This document shows, piece after piece, positions 1 through 8,283 of a DNA stretch of 64,000 nt. This DNA is from Eubacterium limosum (GTDB lineage Bacteria; Bacillota; Clostridia; Eubacteriales; Eubacteriaceae): positions 3,941,157-4,005,156 of the forward strand of contig NZ_CP019962.1 in NCBI RefSeq assembly GCF_000807675.2, read 5' to 3'. The notes under the pieces are model-generated. The model did not search any database. It had not been told where the DNA came from and saw only the letters and a program-made list of their open reading frames with translations. The position numbers and the translations under genes are program-made. Numbering within the stretch: the first letter of the stretch is position 1; every line of letters starts with the position of its first letter.

Positions 1-2
1 CA

Positions 3-41
3 GACATTTCCGAGATTGTCCGCGCTGCCGGCATCCGTTGA
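3..41 (+). CDS. C-terminal tail of an unidentified protein (partial)
   Basis: A reading frame entering from the left edge encodes DISEIVRAAGIR and stops at TGA. Only twelve residues are visible, too few to name a family. It lies about 100 bp upstream of the molbindin gene on the same strand, so it may belong to the same transcription unit, but no function can be assigned. Confidence 0.4.
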   Translation, partial: DISEIVRAAGIR

Positions 42-144
42 CCGATAGCATTGAAAGATCGGACTCCGCTTTTCCTTAAAGTCATTCTTAAGCTATATTC
101 ATTATGATAATAATAAAATAAACCATAGAAAGAAGGCATTTCTT

Positions 145-357
145 ATGAAATTAAGTGCTCGCAACCAATTGGCCGGAAAGGTCGTCTCGATTAAAGAAGG
201 CGCCGTAAACGGCATTGTTGTTTTAGATATCGGCGGCGGAAACCAGATTTCCTCCACCATCTCCATGGATTCCATCAGGGAACTGGGCTTACAGGTTGGC
301 TCTGACGCCTATGCGGTGATCAAAGCGACCTCTGTCATGATCGGTATTGATGACTAG
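145..357 (+). CDS. Molbindin-type TOBE (Mop) protein
   Basis: A 70-residue single-domain protein. It opens with the typical KLSARNQLAGKV motif of Mop/TOBE domains and continues with the expected GxVNxIVxLDIG and SVMIGID strands. Molbindins oligomerise in the cytoplasm and bind molybdate or tungstate oxyanions as a store or buffer; ModE and ModC carry the same domain fused to others. An AGAAGG ribosome-binding site precedes the ATG and a strong bidirectional terminator follows. It fits the molybdenum-oriented physiology seen in the right-hand part of the window, although the modABC genes lie 44 kb away. The family call is firm; metal preference cannot be read from the sequence. Confidence 0.9.
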   Translation: MKLSARNQLAGKVVSIKEGAVNGIVVLDIGGGNQISSTISMDSIRELGLQVGSDAYAVIKATSVMIGIDD

Positions 358-361
358 TATT

Positions 362-404
362 AAAAAAACCAGGACGCTTTTAACGAAGGCGTCCTGGTTT
401 TTTT
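362..404. terminator. Bidirectional rho-independent terminator
   Basis: A 13-bp inverted repeat (AAAACCAGGACGC and its complement) with an 11-nt loop is flanked by A and T tracts. It can end both the Mop gene (+) and the converging hypothetical gene (-), whose stop codon abuts it. Confidence 0.9.
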
Positions 405-1056
405 AGAGCTGTGCTTTATACGCATCCAGCAGTGCTGCGTATTCCCTGTAGGGAACCTTGTACTTCTTTGCGCAGCCACAGCCAAGCCCTACGCAGTATG
501 GCTCCAAATTCACTTCTATCCAGTCGTCCAGGTCCAGATTACCATCAAACTGAGACCATATTTTTGACTCGGCCTTTTCCCTATTTGAATCGAAGGGGTA
601 ACGAACCCCCACAAAGCGCGGGCTGTAGGACAGCTCAATAATATCGTCATCCCGCACGTTTTTGTCATTTTCATCCCGCCGTTTTTCGGCCTCTGCCTGC
701 AGGTCCTCTATCTCTTTATCAAGACTTTCAATCTGCTCCAGATAAGCTGCCTGCACGTTTTCGGGGATACCCACATAGAGGGCCTGTCCCTTTTTATTTT
801 CAATGCCGAACTGCTCTTCCATCCACTTGGCCATACCAAACTTAAAGCATAGCGCAGGACCTTCTTTTTTGTTGGTTTCGGCATAACAGCTGATAAAAGC
901 CGGATTTTTCAGGGCTTCACCGTTTACCATGACCTGCTCACATTTATAACCGCGCAAAGTCGTTTTCTTGGCGGCATCCTCATCGGTTAAAGGGGCTGTA
1001 CGAAGTTCAAACATGGCGTTTTTACCACCCAGCTCTGTTTCAAATCTAAATTCCAT
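403..1056 (-). CDS. Hypothetical protein with central coiled coil and C-terminal Cys cluster
   Basis: About 217 residues when started at the second ATG, which sits 5-6 nt after an AGGTGG ribosome-binding site; the first ATG (1065) is too close to that site. I recognise no family. Visible parts are an N-terminal mixed alpha/beta section, a charged Glu/Lys-rich segment near residues 105-135 with coiled-coil character, and a C-terminal YCVGLGCGCAKKY segment whose three clustered cysteines could bind a metal. There is no signal peptide or membrane segment, so it is probably cytoplasmic. It is monocistronic and ends in the shared terminator at 362-404. Confidence 0.7.
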   Translation of the reverse strand: MEFRFETELGGKNAMFELRTAPLTDEDAAKKTTLRGYKCEQVMVNGEALKNPAFISCYAETNKKEGPALCFKFGMAKWMEEQFGIENKKGQALYVGIPENVQAAYLEQIESLDKEIEDLQAEAEKRRDENDKNVRDDDIIELSYSPRFVGVRYPFDSNREKAESKIWSQFDGNLDLDDWIEVNLEPYCVGLGCGCAKKYKVPYREYAALLDAYKAQL

Positions 1057-1158
1057 CCATTCCACCTCATTCTGTCAATTTTCCTCGTCTATTATACACC
1101 TTACGCCAAAGAATTTCAGCAAAAATCAAAGATAAAAAGCGGTCTGTCTCAATAAAGC

Positions 1159-2556
1159 CTACTCTTTACCCGGCTTCACTAAAAATACAGCAACCGCCAG
1201 CAAAACCGTTGTGGAGAGCGCCATGGCCAGAAAGGTGACATTTAATCCATGGATCGGCGCACGCGCGCCATAGCTGGTAAGGGAGCTGTTTGTCACAGCG
1301 GTCATAATACCTACAAAAACAGCCGAACCGATGGCGCCGGCAATTGTCCGGAGCGAAGTCAGGAGGGCGGTGCCGTGGGCGGTCAGCTCAATTTTAACCC
1401 CACTGATGCCCCAGGTTACCAACGGCATCATCAGGCAGCCAATGGCGGCACAGCGAATCGTATTGTAAAGGGACGCGACCCAGACAGAGGTATTCATCGT
1501 GATAAAGAACATGCCGATATTACTGGTCAGCATGAAAAGCGCGCCGGCAACAAATAATTTTTTGATTCCGATCCGGTCATAAATCTTCCCGGCAAAAGGG
1601 CTCACAATAGCCATAACCAGCGACCCGGGAAGGGTGACTAACCCGGAGAGTGTTGCCGAATAGCCCATAATGGACTGAACGTAAAGAGGCATGATGATGG
1701 ACGACCCCATCATCACAAAATACAACAGCATGCTGCCAATCAGACTCAGGGTATACTCCTTATTTTTAAGAACGCGCAGCTCCAGGAAGGGCTCTTTTAA
1801 ATGGAGCTGCCGATGAACGAAAAAGACCGAGGCCGTACAGCCAACCGCGAGGGGCAAGAGGATTTTAAAACTGACGAAAGCGCCGCTTCCCATATTTCCG
1901 ATGCCCAGTGTAATGCCGCCAAAGGCAAAGGCACTGAGGATAAAGGACAGCAAGTCAAACCGGGTAATAACATTCTCCAGCACATTATCAAAAACAAAAA
2001 CGGCAAAGACCAGCGAGATGAGCATAATAAAAATAGCAATGCAAAAGATCATCCGCCATCCCACTGAGTCTACCAGAAGCCCTGCAATTGTCGGCGCAAT
2101 TACCGGAGCGGCGCCAACCGAGAGGCCGTACCACCCCATGATGCTCCCCTTTTTCTCAACCGGATAGATGGTCAGGAGGATAACCTGGGCCATGGAGGTC
2201 AGGACGCCGTTTCCGCAGGCCTGAAGAATTCTTCCAAACATCATGAACTGAAAATTAGGCGCGGCAGCACAGAGCAGCAATCCTAAGATAAAACAGCCAA
2301 TAGCGGACAGATAAAGTTTTCTGGTTGGAAAACGGGTTATGAGAAAAGCTGTCAGCGGCATCATGGTTCCCATGGCCAGCGAATAACCGCTTGTGAGCCA
2401 TTGTCCTGTCGTCACACTGATGTCGAAGGCTTTGATAATAGGCGGCAGAGCCGTTGTCAGGGCTGTTGCCAGCATGGACGAGGCAATACAGGTGATTAAT
2501 ATATTGATAAAAATCAGGGTTCTTTTCCTGTCGGTAATGTTAATGGTGTTGGTCAA
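1159..2556 (-). CDS. MFS multidrug efflux transporter, DHA2 (EmrB/QacA) type
   Basis: A 465-residue hydrophobic protein expected to export drugs by proton antiport across the cytoplasmic membrane. The first helix and TTALPPIIKAFDIS loop are typical of EmrB/QacA proteins. The antiporter motif C region (GWYGLSVGAAPVIAPTIAG) lies near residues 140-165, and about 14 membrane segments can be counted. The start is TTG at 2556, overlapping the TGA of the upstream marR gene and preceded by AGAGGGGAAG. Translational coupling to a MarR repressor is the usual arrangement for drug-inducible efflux. The substrate is unknown. Confidence 0.88.
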   Translation of the reverse strand: MTNTINITDRKRTLIFINILITCIASSMLATALTTALPPIIKAFDISVTTGQWLTSGYSLAMGTMMPLTAFLITRFPTRKLYLSAIGCFILGLLLCAAAPNFQFMMFGRILQACGNGVLTSMAQVILLTIYPVEKKGSIMGWYGLSVGAAPVIAPTIAGLLVDSVGWRMIFCIAIFIMLISLVFAVFVFDNVLENVITRFDLLSFILSAFAFGGITLGIGNMGSGAFVSFKILLPLAVGCTASVFFVHRQLHLKEPFLELRVLKNKEYTLSLIGSMLLYFVMMGSSIIMPLYVQSIMGYSATLSGLVTLPGSLVMAIVSPFAGKIYDRIGIKKLFVAGALFMLTSNIGMFFITMNTSVWVASLYNTIRCAAIGCLMMPLVTWGISGVKIELTAHGTALLTSLRTIAGAIGSAVFVGIMTAVTNSSLTSYGARAPIHGLNVTFLAMALSTTVLLAVAVFLVKPGKE

Positions 2557-2996
2557 TGTTCTTCCCCTCTTGCGCTGTGATTGTTTATCTTATTTAAAAG
2601 AGCATAAAATGTCCGCTTTTCATCATCTGTTAAAGACGCCAGCATATCGCTGTGTACTTTCTTCTGCTTTTTTCGGCTTTTTTTTACTTCCTCTATCCCC
2701 TCCGCGGTCAGGGAGACCATTAAGCTTCGCCTATCCTTTTTAGACGGGACACGCTGCACATATCCCTTCTCCTCCAATTTAGACAGCAGCTCGCTTAAAG
2801 AAGGCGGGCGAATCTGCAGGGCATCAGCCATTTCTCTCTGGCTGATTTCATGTTTGTCTTCGAGAAAGAACAAACACCGGTATTGCCCCATAAATGGCCT
2901 CAGGTTGTCTCCCTCAGTATCCCGGGATGGAATATAACGGTTCATTCTCGCAACATTAAAAAACAGCTCAATGATTTCATTATCTGTGATATTCAA
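2553..2996 (-). CDS. MarR-family transcriptional regulator
   Basis: A 147-residue winged-helix repressor. The HTH spans about residues 50-95 (REMADALQIRPPSLSELLSK, then EEKGYVQRVPSKKDRRSLMV, the conserved DxR wing). The TTG start is preceded by GAGGAG at good spacing. It is first in a two-gene operon with the DHA2 efflux pump and overlaps it by a few bases. A consensus promoter and a palindromic site lie directly upstream, so autorepression released by a small ligand is the likely control. The ligand cannot be predicted. Confidence 0.92.
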   Translation of the reverse strand: MNITDNEIIELFFNVARMNRYIPSRDTEGDNLRPFMGQYRCLFFLEDKHEISQREMADALQIRPPSLSELLSKLEEKGYVQRVPSKKDRRSLMVSLTAEGIEEVKKSRKKQKKVHSDMLASLTDDEKRTFYALLNKINNHSARGEEH

Positions 2997-3039
2997 AGCA
3001 GTCTCCTCTTTTTTTTAGTTTATAAATACGCTTATTATC

Positions 3040-3053
3040 GTTAGGTACCTATC
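3040..3053. promoter_or_regulatory. Candidate MarR operator
   Basis: GTTAGGTACCTATC contains a perfect 10-bp palindrome, TAGGTACCTA. It lies about 20 bp downstream of the -10 box of the marR promoter, a position where bound repressor would block transcription of marR and the efflux gene. Assignment to this regulator is inference. Confidence 0.5.
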
Positions 3054-3071
3054 ATTTTATATCTGTTTAGT

Positions 3072-3100
3072 ATTATAGATAAGCCGTTCTTTTTTGTCAA
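3072..3100 (-). promoter_or_regulatory. Consensus sigma-A promoter of the marR-efflux operon
   Basis: Read on the minus strand: TTGACA, a 17-bp spacer, then TATAAT. Both hexamers match consensus exactly. Transcription would start near 3065, leaving a leader of about 65 nt before the TTG start of marR. Confidence 0.75.
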
Positions 3101-3126
3101 GCTTGTTTTAGCACGGGCACAAAAAG

Positions 3127-3169
3127 AAAAAGACCGATGGTTTTTCCAAAGAAAACCATCGGTCTTTTT
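3127..3169. terminator. Bidirectional rho-independent terminator
   Basis: An inverted repeat of AAAAGACCGATGGTTTT with a short loop is bordered by A and T runs. It lies just downstream of the small Cys-rich gene (-) and upstream of the marR promoter, insulating the two units. Confidence 0.9.
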
Positions 3170-3179
3170 AATGGGCGGC

Positions 3180-3434
3180 CTAAGCCTGCTGCCTTCTCTT
3201 TACATCCTCTAAAAATGCTTCCAGGCTTCTGTCGTGGAGCTTTTCTCCTTCTTTGGAAAACAGGCAGCCTGGTATCTGTCCCCGGCCCCGATGCTTGGCG
3301 ATACATTCACAGCAGTAGCCATGCTGTTTACAGCCAAATTCGGTACAGGTACAGCCCTGTTCATTTTTATCCTTCCGGCAGATACGCTCTTCGGCAGTTT
3401 CGGGTGTTTGACATGTGTTGCAGCTCATGATCAT
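3180..3434 (-). CDS. Small Cys-rich protein (DUF6485-like)
   Basis: 84 residues with eleven cysteines, including CNTCQ near the N-terminus and a central CTCTEFGCKQHGYCCECIAKH block followed by RGQIPGCLF. The spacing CxC...C...CC.C...HR.......GC is typical of a short uncharacterised Firmicutes family that I recall as DUF6485; the family number is from memory. A metal-binding role is plausible but unproven. No signal peptide is visible. It is monocistronic, preceded by AGGAGG at suitable spacing and followed by a strong terminator. Confidence 0.75.
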   Translation of the reverse strand: MIMSCNTCQTPETAEERICRKDKNEQGCTCTEFGCKQHGYCCECIAKHRGRGQIPGCLFSKEGEKLHDRSLEAFLEDVKRRQQA

Positions 3435-3500
3435 ACTCCTCCTGATTCGTTTTTCAGGATTATTATATCACAGTACCCGGCACTTTGAAAACTTTCAGTT

Positions 3501-4718
3501 TTAATGGCTCGTTTTAGTAGTCTCCCTGAAACGGGAAGCCTGATCACATCTTACGCTGCGGTACTCCATCAGGGCAGACAGCAGAATCCATATGACTGGA
3601 AAAATAAGGATTGGCGTGAGCTCAGCGGTATCCAGAAGCTTCATCAACCCGGTGGTGATATATGTAGCCAAAAAGGTGGCGATGTACTGGACCCCGACCA
3701 CAATTCCCATGGCGCGTGTCATACATACCGAGGGTACCACCTCTGTCACCTCCTGATAGACATAGGCAATGGACGTCATATAGGCCCCTCCCATCAGGGT
3801 TACAATTATAATCAGCAGAAAACGGTTCGGAAAAAGATATAAAAGTAAAAGTACAACAGACATGAGGACATCCGATACAACCGAGGTAAAGCTTCCCAAT
3901 TTTCGATAGGTCCGATCAAAGAAAAAGGCAAAGACGGCACCGCCCAGGGTATCGACTGAAAGTGCGATGCCGGCATAACCGACATCGCCCAGACCATGTT
4001 CTACAATATATAAGGATAAAAAGAAACCCGGAACAAAATAGGTTATGCCCAGCACGATGAAATTTAAAAGCATTATCCAGAACCTGGAGCCTAATCTGGC
4101 AATGCCCGTGCCATTTTCCATTTTGTCTTTCTCCTGGTCGAAAAGCGTTTTGGGAAGGCTTGGGATAAACAAAGCCACCATCAGAGTCATCAAAGCCGCA
4201 GTCCAGTAAACATTAAAGGCACCGACCCATGACCGGTGTGCCAGATAGCCTGCCGCCACTGAAAAAAGAGACCCCGCCGCTGCCATGGCAGAATTGTAAT
4301 ATCCCATGTATTTTGCCCGGATACGCTCATCGACATACAGCTCCGCGATCATCGTAACTGCCGCGACATTGATATAAGCAGAGGCTGTCCCACAGATCAG
4401 ATTTACTGCGATAAAACCATAAATACTAACCTGACGTGTAAAAAGCAGCGCTGAAACGGTAAAGATCACACAGGCTGTCAGCAGGGCTTTTTTCCGGTTT
4501 GTCCGGCTGTAGATCGCTGGTGAGATAAAGGATACGCACATTATTACAATATATGGACCGGAAATAAAGAAATTGACAGCCATTGCCTGTTCTGGAAAGG
4601 CTTCGTAGATATTATAATTGATCACCTGAAAAATGGTGGTGTACATCACCGCAAAGGAGGTGGTCAAGATACTGACATAAGCCAGCAGCCTTCTTGTTCT
4701 GGAGAACGCCTCTAACAT
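3501..4718 (-). CDS. MFS transporter (paralogue of the carrier at 6933-8141)
   Basis: 405 residues, about twelve membrane segments. Near residues 45-60 it carries NFFISGPYIVIM, closely matched by NYFISGPMLIVV in the second MFS carrier of this cluster; the shared YMGYYNSAMAAAGSLFSVAAG / ITGYYNAALSLVGVIFSYAAG pattern confirms that they are paralogues. It is probably an uptake or exchange carrier of the cytoplasmic membrane, with unknown substrate. It is divergent from the TetR gene, with a candidate TetR operator in the gap. The neighbouring UROD-type methyltransferase suggests a methylated compound or its demethylation product as cargo (inference). Confidence 0.85.
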   Translation of the reverse strand: MLEAFSRTRRLLAYVSILTTSFAVMYTTIFQVINYNIYEAFPEQAMAVNFFISGPYIVIMCVSFISPAIYSRTNRKKALLTACVIFTVSALLFTRQVSIYGFIAVNLICGTASAYINVAAVTMIAELYVDERIRAKYMGYYNSAMAAAGSLFSVAAGYLAHRSWVGAFNVYWTAALMTLMVALFIPSLPKTLFDQEKDKMENGTGIARLGSRFWIMLLNFIVLGITYFVPGFFLSLYIVEHGLGDVGYAGIALSVDTLGGAVFAFFFDRTYRKLGSFTSVVSDVLMSVVLLLLYLFPNRFLLIIIVTLMGGAYMTSIAYVYQEVTEVVPSVCMTRAMGIVVGVQYIATFLATYITTGLMKLLDTAELTPILIFPVIWILLSALMEYRSVRCDQASRFRETTKTSH

Positions 4719-4815
4719 AATAGACCTCTGATTCTGGATGATTTATCCTTTAAATAAAATAATTCTTCTGTTTTAATCTCTGTATATTTTGTGTTATCAT
4801 AATGGTACATTATTA

Positions 4816-4831
4816 TTTGACCGCGATTAAA
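4816..4831. promoter_or_regulatory. Candidate TetR operator, copy 1
   Basis: TTTGACCGCGATTAAA is an imperfect 16-bp palindrome (12 of 16 positions symmetric) lying between the tetR ribosome-binding site and the divergent MFS gene. Near-identical 16-mers occur twice in tandem at the promoter of the second MFS gene (8224-8255). The match to copy 2 extends outward to 19 bp with 17 identities. Confidence 0.6.
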
Positions 4832-4849
4832 AAAGGAGGCGTAATCAAA

Positions 4850-5518
4850 ATGGCAACAGAAAATAAAAACGGGATTTCGACACGAAAGAAAATTCTCAGC
4901 ACTTGCAGGCATCTGTTTTATGAAGAAGGGTTTTCTGCCGTAACCTTTGCTGGAATCTGTAAAGCGACAAATACAAACCCCGGCTCAGTCTCTTACCATT
5001 TTAAAAGCAAGATTAACATTGCCCTGCTGATCTATCAGGAAATCATGGAGACGCTCTCAAACGAATCCAAGGCACTTTTTCCCGACAGCGATCTGACACA
5101 GCAGCGCATGCTGGCACTTGCCATGCATTTACGTCTGCTTTATGACAACGCCAAATACCGGCGTTTTTCGGCCGAGGTCTGCACACAGCGCGCTTATGAC
5201 AAGGAGCTGTCACGTTTTGTCTACAGCTATTCGGAACCCTTTCTTGTCGCCAAGGAGTACATGAGCGAACAGAAAGCCCTGTTCTACTTTGCCGCTATGA
5301 TTGGAATGGACGGTTACCTGGAGTCCTATATCGACCGGGACATTGACCATCTGACCTTTGATGAAATCTTTAATTATTATATTGAGCTGCACTACTCCTT
5401 CCTGGAAAAAATGGATTTCTCCAAACGCATATCCCGCGTTTATGAGGATCTGGGCACTCTGGATATCCGGATATCCGAGGACTTCAAGCTCTCCATCGCA
5501 CCCTGTCCTCAAGAATAG
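4850..5518 (+). CDS. TetR-family transcriptional regulator
   Basis: 222 residues from the ATG at 4850, preceded by AAAAGGAGG at 8-nt spacing; an earlier in-frame ATG at 4802 lacks such a site and is rejected. The N-terminal HTH occupies about residues 10-60 (TRKKILSTCRHLFYEEGF, then the recognition element NPGSVSYHFKSK). The helical C-terminal domain would bind a ligand and form dimers. It is divergent from one MFS gene and converges on the methyltransferase gene with only two bases between stop codons. The repeated 16-bp operator suggests that it controls both MFS promoters and so the whole cluster. Confidence 0.9.
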   Translation: MATENKNGISTRKKILSTCRHLFYEEGFSAVTFAGICKATNTNPGSVSYHFKSKINIALLIYQEIMETLSNESKALFPDSDLTQQRMLALAMHLRLLYDNAKYRRFSAEVCTQRAYDKELSRFVYSYSEPFLVAKEYMSEQKALFYFAAMIGMDGYLESYIDRDIDHLTFDEIFNYYIELHYSFLEKMDFSKRISRVYEDLGTLDIRISEDFKLSIAPCPQE

Positions 5519-5520
5519 GT

Positions 5521-6894
5521 CTAGCAGCTCATATAGAAAAATTTTTCAAATACTGCGTCCTGGGCTGCCATTACCAATGCCCTGGCGTTATCTGGCGTAT
5601 TGGGATAGTATTTCAGATAATCGTCCCAGCTCTGGTAATAGCGGCTTTTAAATGCCGGAACCTCTGAATGGTGATAGTCTTCCTTCCTGAAGACTTCGCC
5701 CGTGGCGGTTCCGTCATTTTCATATACGCCATAATCCCGCACTGTTTCACAGACCGCCGCCAGGTTTTCAAGCTTGATATCCGCCAGTGTGATGGGGTCC
5801 TTGTCAAAGCCGAAAATATATTGTCCGCCGGGCGCCATAATATCCAGCCAGGCCTTTGTTTTATCAATAACCTCCTGCTTTGTACAGGTTAAAAGATTGT
5901 TCAGCGGGAAGCCGCCGCCCAAAACAAACTTTTTGCCCAGTTTTTTCTTGATTTCGCGTGGGTCGGTCAGTTCAAAGGTAAAGTACATACCCGTTGGCAG
6001 CTCATACAGATAATCCAGCAGCCTTGTCCAGTCGTGCTCTAAAAAGGCGCCGCAGCGCATTCCGAGGGCCGCGTAATCTGTTACCAGGCGTTTCCAAGAA
6101 GGCAGCCACACCTCTGCAAAATCCTTCTCACGGATATAGGTTGCCATATGCAGCTGGAACATGGTTGGATTATAGCGGTTGATCTGACGGCTGTCTGTGC
6201 ATTTTCCCATTTTGTACATCATTGGATAAATGGCGTCAAGGGCTTCTGACAGCTCCTTCCGGTGTCTTCGGACATCCATGCAGATTCCTGAAAAGCTCCT
6301 GAGCTGATCCCCGATCCAGTCCATCGGGGCACGGCCAAAGCCCTGAATGCCGACATCTGATGGGTAGCCGTATTTTTCGTTAAGCCTCTCTACCATGGAC
6401 CCTGTTTTTGCATAGTAGTCGCCCTCCAGAACCATCTCCTCATACAATGAAAACAAAACCTTTCCCGCACTTTCCTCCACATTAAGGTTTTTATAAAGCC
6501 GCGGAACACATTTATCAATTAAAAAGGCATAGGGATCTTCGATGAGCTCGCTGTACTCATCGGCCTGCATGCACTCTGTGTTGGGGTGCTGCATGATCCC
6601 GGTATTGGACATCAGCTTGTTTTTGGCGTCCAGAGTCTGGGATGAGTAAGGTGCGTAGACAGATCCCGCATAAATACAGGTATCGGTCGGGATCATTTCG
6701 CACAGCTCCTCCGCTGCCGGCTCAAGCAGTGAAGGGTCCCAGTAGGCGGCCTTTCGGTCTACTTTACCATAATCTGCCACTGCTGTTAAAGGCAGGCTGA
6801 CCGAAATAGGCACCCGTTTCGGAATTTTATTGTCAAATACATCTTTGATATTTTGTGTTCGTTCTTCACATGTTTTTTTTACGTCATCTCTCAT
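5521..6894 (-). CDS. UROD/MtaA-family protein, putative corrinoid-dependent methyltransferase
   Basis: 457 residues with the uroporphyrinogen-decarboxylase fold seen in heme UROD and in MtaA/MtbA-type methyltransferases. Family-like segments are RVPISVSLPL near the start, the central GIQGFGRAPMDWIGDQLRSF region, and FELTDPREIKKKLGKKFVLGGGFP towards the end. No heme pathway gene is nearby and the N-terminus is longer than in HemE, so heme synthesis is unlikely. The histidine of the MtaA zinc motif appears as EHDW instead of HxCG, and the C-terminal zinc cysteine position is also not Cys, so chemistry may differ. It lies downstream of the MFS gene at 6933 in the same operon, with no corrinoid protein beside it. 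Transport plus demethylation of a methylated substrate is the inferred role. Confidence 0.75.
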   Translation of the reverse strand: MRDDVKKTCEERTQNIKDVFDNKIPKRVPISVSLPLTAVADYGKVDRKAAYWDPSLLEPAAEELCEMIPTDTCIYAGSVYAPYSSQTLDAKNKLMSNTGIMQHPNTECMQADEYSELIEDPYAFLIDKCVPRLYKNLNVEESAGKVLFSLYEEMVLEGDYYAKTGSMVERLNEKYGYPSDVGIQGFGRAPMDWIGDQLRSFSGICMDVRRHRKELSEALDAIYPMMYKMGKCTDSRQINRYNPTMFQLHMATYIREKDFAEVWLPSWKRLVTDYAALGMRCGAFLEHDWTRLLDYLYELPTGMYFTFELTDPREIKKKLGKKFVLGGGFPLNNLLTCTKQEVIDKTKAWLDIMAPGGQYIFGFDKDPITLADIKLENLAAVCETVRDYGVYENDGTATGEVFRKEDYHHSEVPAFKSRYYQSWDDYLKYYPNTPDNARALVMAAQDAVFEKFFYMSC

Positions 6895-6932
6895 TTATTT
6901 TAATCTCCTTTTGATTTGTTAAACCGATGCTT

Positions 6933-8141
6933 TTACGCTTCACTGGTCTTTGTAAAACGTTTCTTTTCAATTGCCGATACAAATATTTCTGCCACAAACA
7001 GTACTGCCAGTATGATGGCTGAAATAATCCATGTTTTTACGAAGGAATCGGTGTGCATGATCTGTGTCAGCCATGTTGCGTAGTAAGTACTGGCAAAAGA
7101 GCCAATGCCGTAAACCGCTGTCGAGATGGATACTGAATCGTCATACCGGGATTTTGGTACAATCGCAAATCCCTGGGCATAAGCATATGAGAAAGCATAT
7201 TTGTAGGTACAGCCCCCTATAGTACCCACAACCAGAACCGTTGCCACTGATGGGAAAAGAATCAGAATAAACAGGGACAGCGCGGCTACAAGATAACAGA
7301 GGGTAATGGTCTGCCGTTTGAGCTTGCTGTAAACAAATCCAAAGCCCAGGCAGAGCACAAACCCGGCCAGGGATTTAACTGAGGCCGAAATTCCTGCCAG
7401 CTCGGTCCCGCCAATACCATTTTCCATAATGTAGGAGGACAGATAATAGAGGACCGTCCCCCCCAATACCACATTCATCACAAACCATCCAAAGCTCATC
7501 CACCAAAACCGCCAGCCCAGGGATTCCTTTTCAGCCTTGCCGCCGGACTGCTGCGCGGCCTGGCTCTCTGGACGGATACTGGGAATAAACACGATCAGCA
7601 AAATTACCATTGGCACCGCTGACCAGTAAATCTTAAAGACATTCTGCCAGACACCGCTGGCTGCCAGAATACCGGCCGCATAGCTGAAGATAACCCCTAC
7701 GAGACTCAGGGCCGCATTATAATAGCCTGTAATTTTAGCCCTTTTCGTCTCGTCCTCATAGAGATCCGCGATCAGGGCGACAGCCACCACATTGACAACA
7801 CCTGAACCAATCCCCACCAGAGTACGCATGATACACATGTATAAAAAATCATCGACTAAAACGCCTAAGATCGCCCCAACGGCAAAAACAACGCCGCCCG
7901 CAATCATAACGGTCCGCTTGTTAACCTTTTTCAGAACCACGCCGGTTAATAAAGACGCAATGACAACAATTAACATTGGTCCCGAAATAAAATAATTAAT
8001 ATACCCCATTGAATCCGGATAGGCCTGATATAACAGACCAATTACAGGATTAATGGCCAGATCCGCCATAACGGCAATGGCTGTGGCCATAATGGCAATG
8101 ACTGCCAACGTTTTCTTTGACTGTGACATTTCCACTGACAT
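6933..8141 (-). CDS. MFS transporter, first gene of the methyltransferase operon
   Basis: 402 residues with about twelve membrane segments. It is a paralogue of the carrier at 3501-4718 (shared INYFISGP and TGYYNAALSLVG segments). The ATG at 8141 follows TAAGGAGAGAG. The gene lies 38 bp upstream of the UROD-family gene and shares its promoter, a perfect TTGACA-17-TATAAT on which two tandem candidate TetR operators sit. Probably it brings in the methylated substrate or exports the demethylated product; specificity is unknown. Confidence 0.85.
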   Translation of the reverse strand: MSVEMSQSKKTLAVIAIMATAIAVMADLAINPVIGLLYQAYPDSMGYINYFISGPMLIVVIASLLTGVVLKKVNKRTVMIAGGVVFAVGAILGVLVDDFLYMCIMRTLVGIGSGVVNVVAVALIADLYEDETKRAKITGYYNAALSLVGVIFSYAAGILAASGVWQNVFKIYWSAVPMVILLIVFIPSIRPESQAAQQSGGKAEKESLGWRFWWMSFGWFVMNVVLGGTVLYYLSSYIMENGIGGTELAGISASVKSLAGFVLCLGFGFVYSKLKRQTITLCYLVAALSLFILILFPSVATVLVVGTIGGCTYKYAFSYAYAQGFAIVPKSRYDDSVSISTAVYGIGSFASTYYATWLTQIMHTDSFVKTWIISAIILAVLFVAEIFVSAIEKKRFTKTSEA

Positions 8142-8223
8142 AACACTCTCTCCTTAATACTTGATTTACTGCATTAACCTCTGCTCCTCTTTATGTAACA
8201 CACTTTTTTACTCCCTTCAATTA

Positions 8224-8255
8224 TTTGAGCGTGATTAAATTTGAGTATGCTCAAA
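8224..8255. promoter_or_regulatory. Tandem TetR operators, copies 2 and 3
   Basis: TTTGAGCGTGATTAAA (8224-8239) is followed without a gap by TTTGAGTATGCTCAAA (8240-8255). Both match the 16-mer at 4816-4831. The second is nearly perfectly palindromic, with AATTTGAG and CTCAAATT arms. They lie at and just downstream of the -10 box of the MFS-methyltransferase promoter, ideal for repression. Confidence 0.65.
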
Positions 8256-8283
8256 TTATATTTCGTTTAATTTCGTTTGTCAA
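8255..8283 (-). promoter_or_regulatory. Consensus sigma-A promoter of the MFS-methyltransferase operon
   Basis: Minus-strand TTGACA (8283-8278), a 17-bp spacer and TATAAT (8260-8255). With perfect hexamers and operators covering the start site, this looks like a strong promoter held off by a repressor. Confidence 0.85.

Noticed and set aside
4802-4849. Upstream in-frame ATG extending the TetR protein by 16 residues
   Set aside because: The ATG at 4850 has a strong AAAAGGAGG site at good spacing, while the earlier one has none and would make the operator palindrome coding.
5521-6894. Assignment of the UROD-family gene as hemE
   Set aside because: It is about 100 residues longer than HemE, sits with transporters and a TetR regulator, and no heme genes are nearby.
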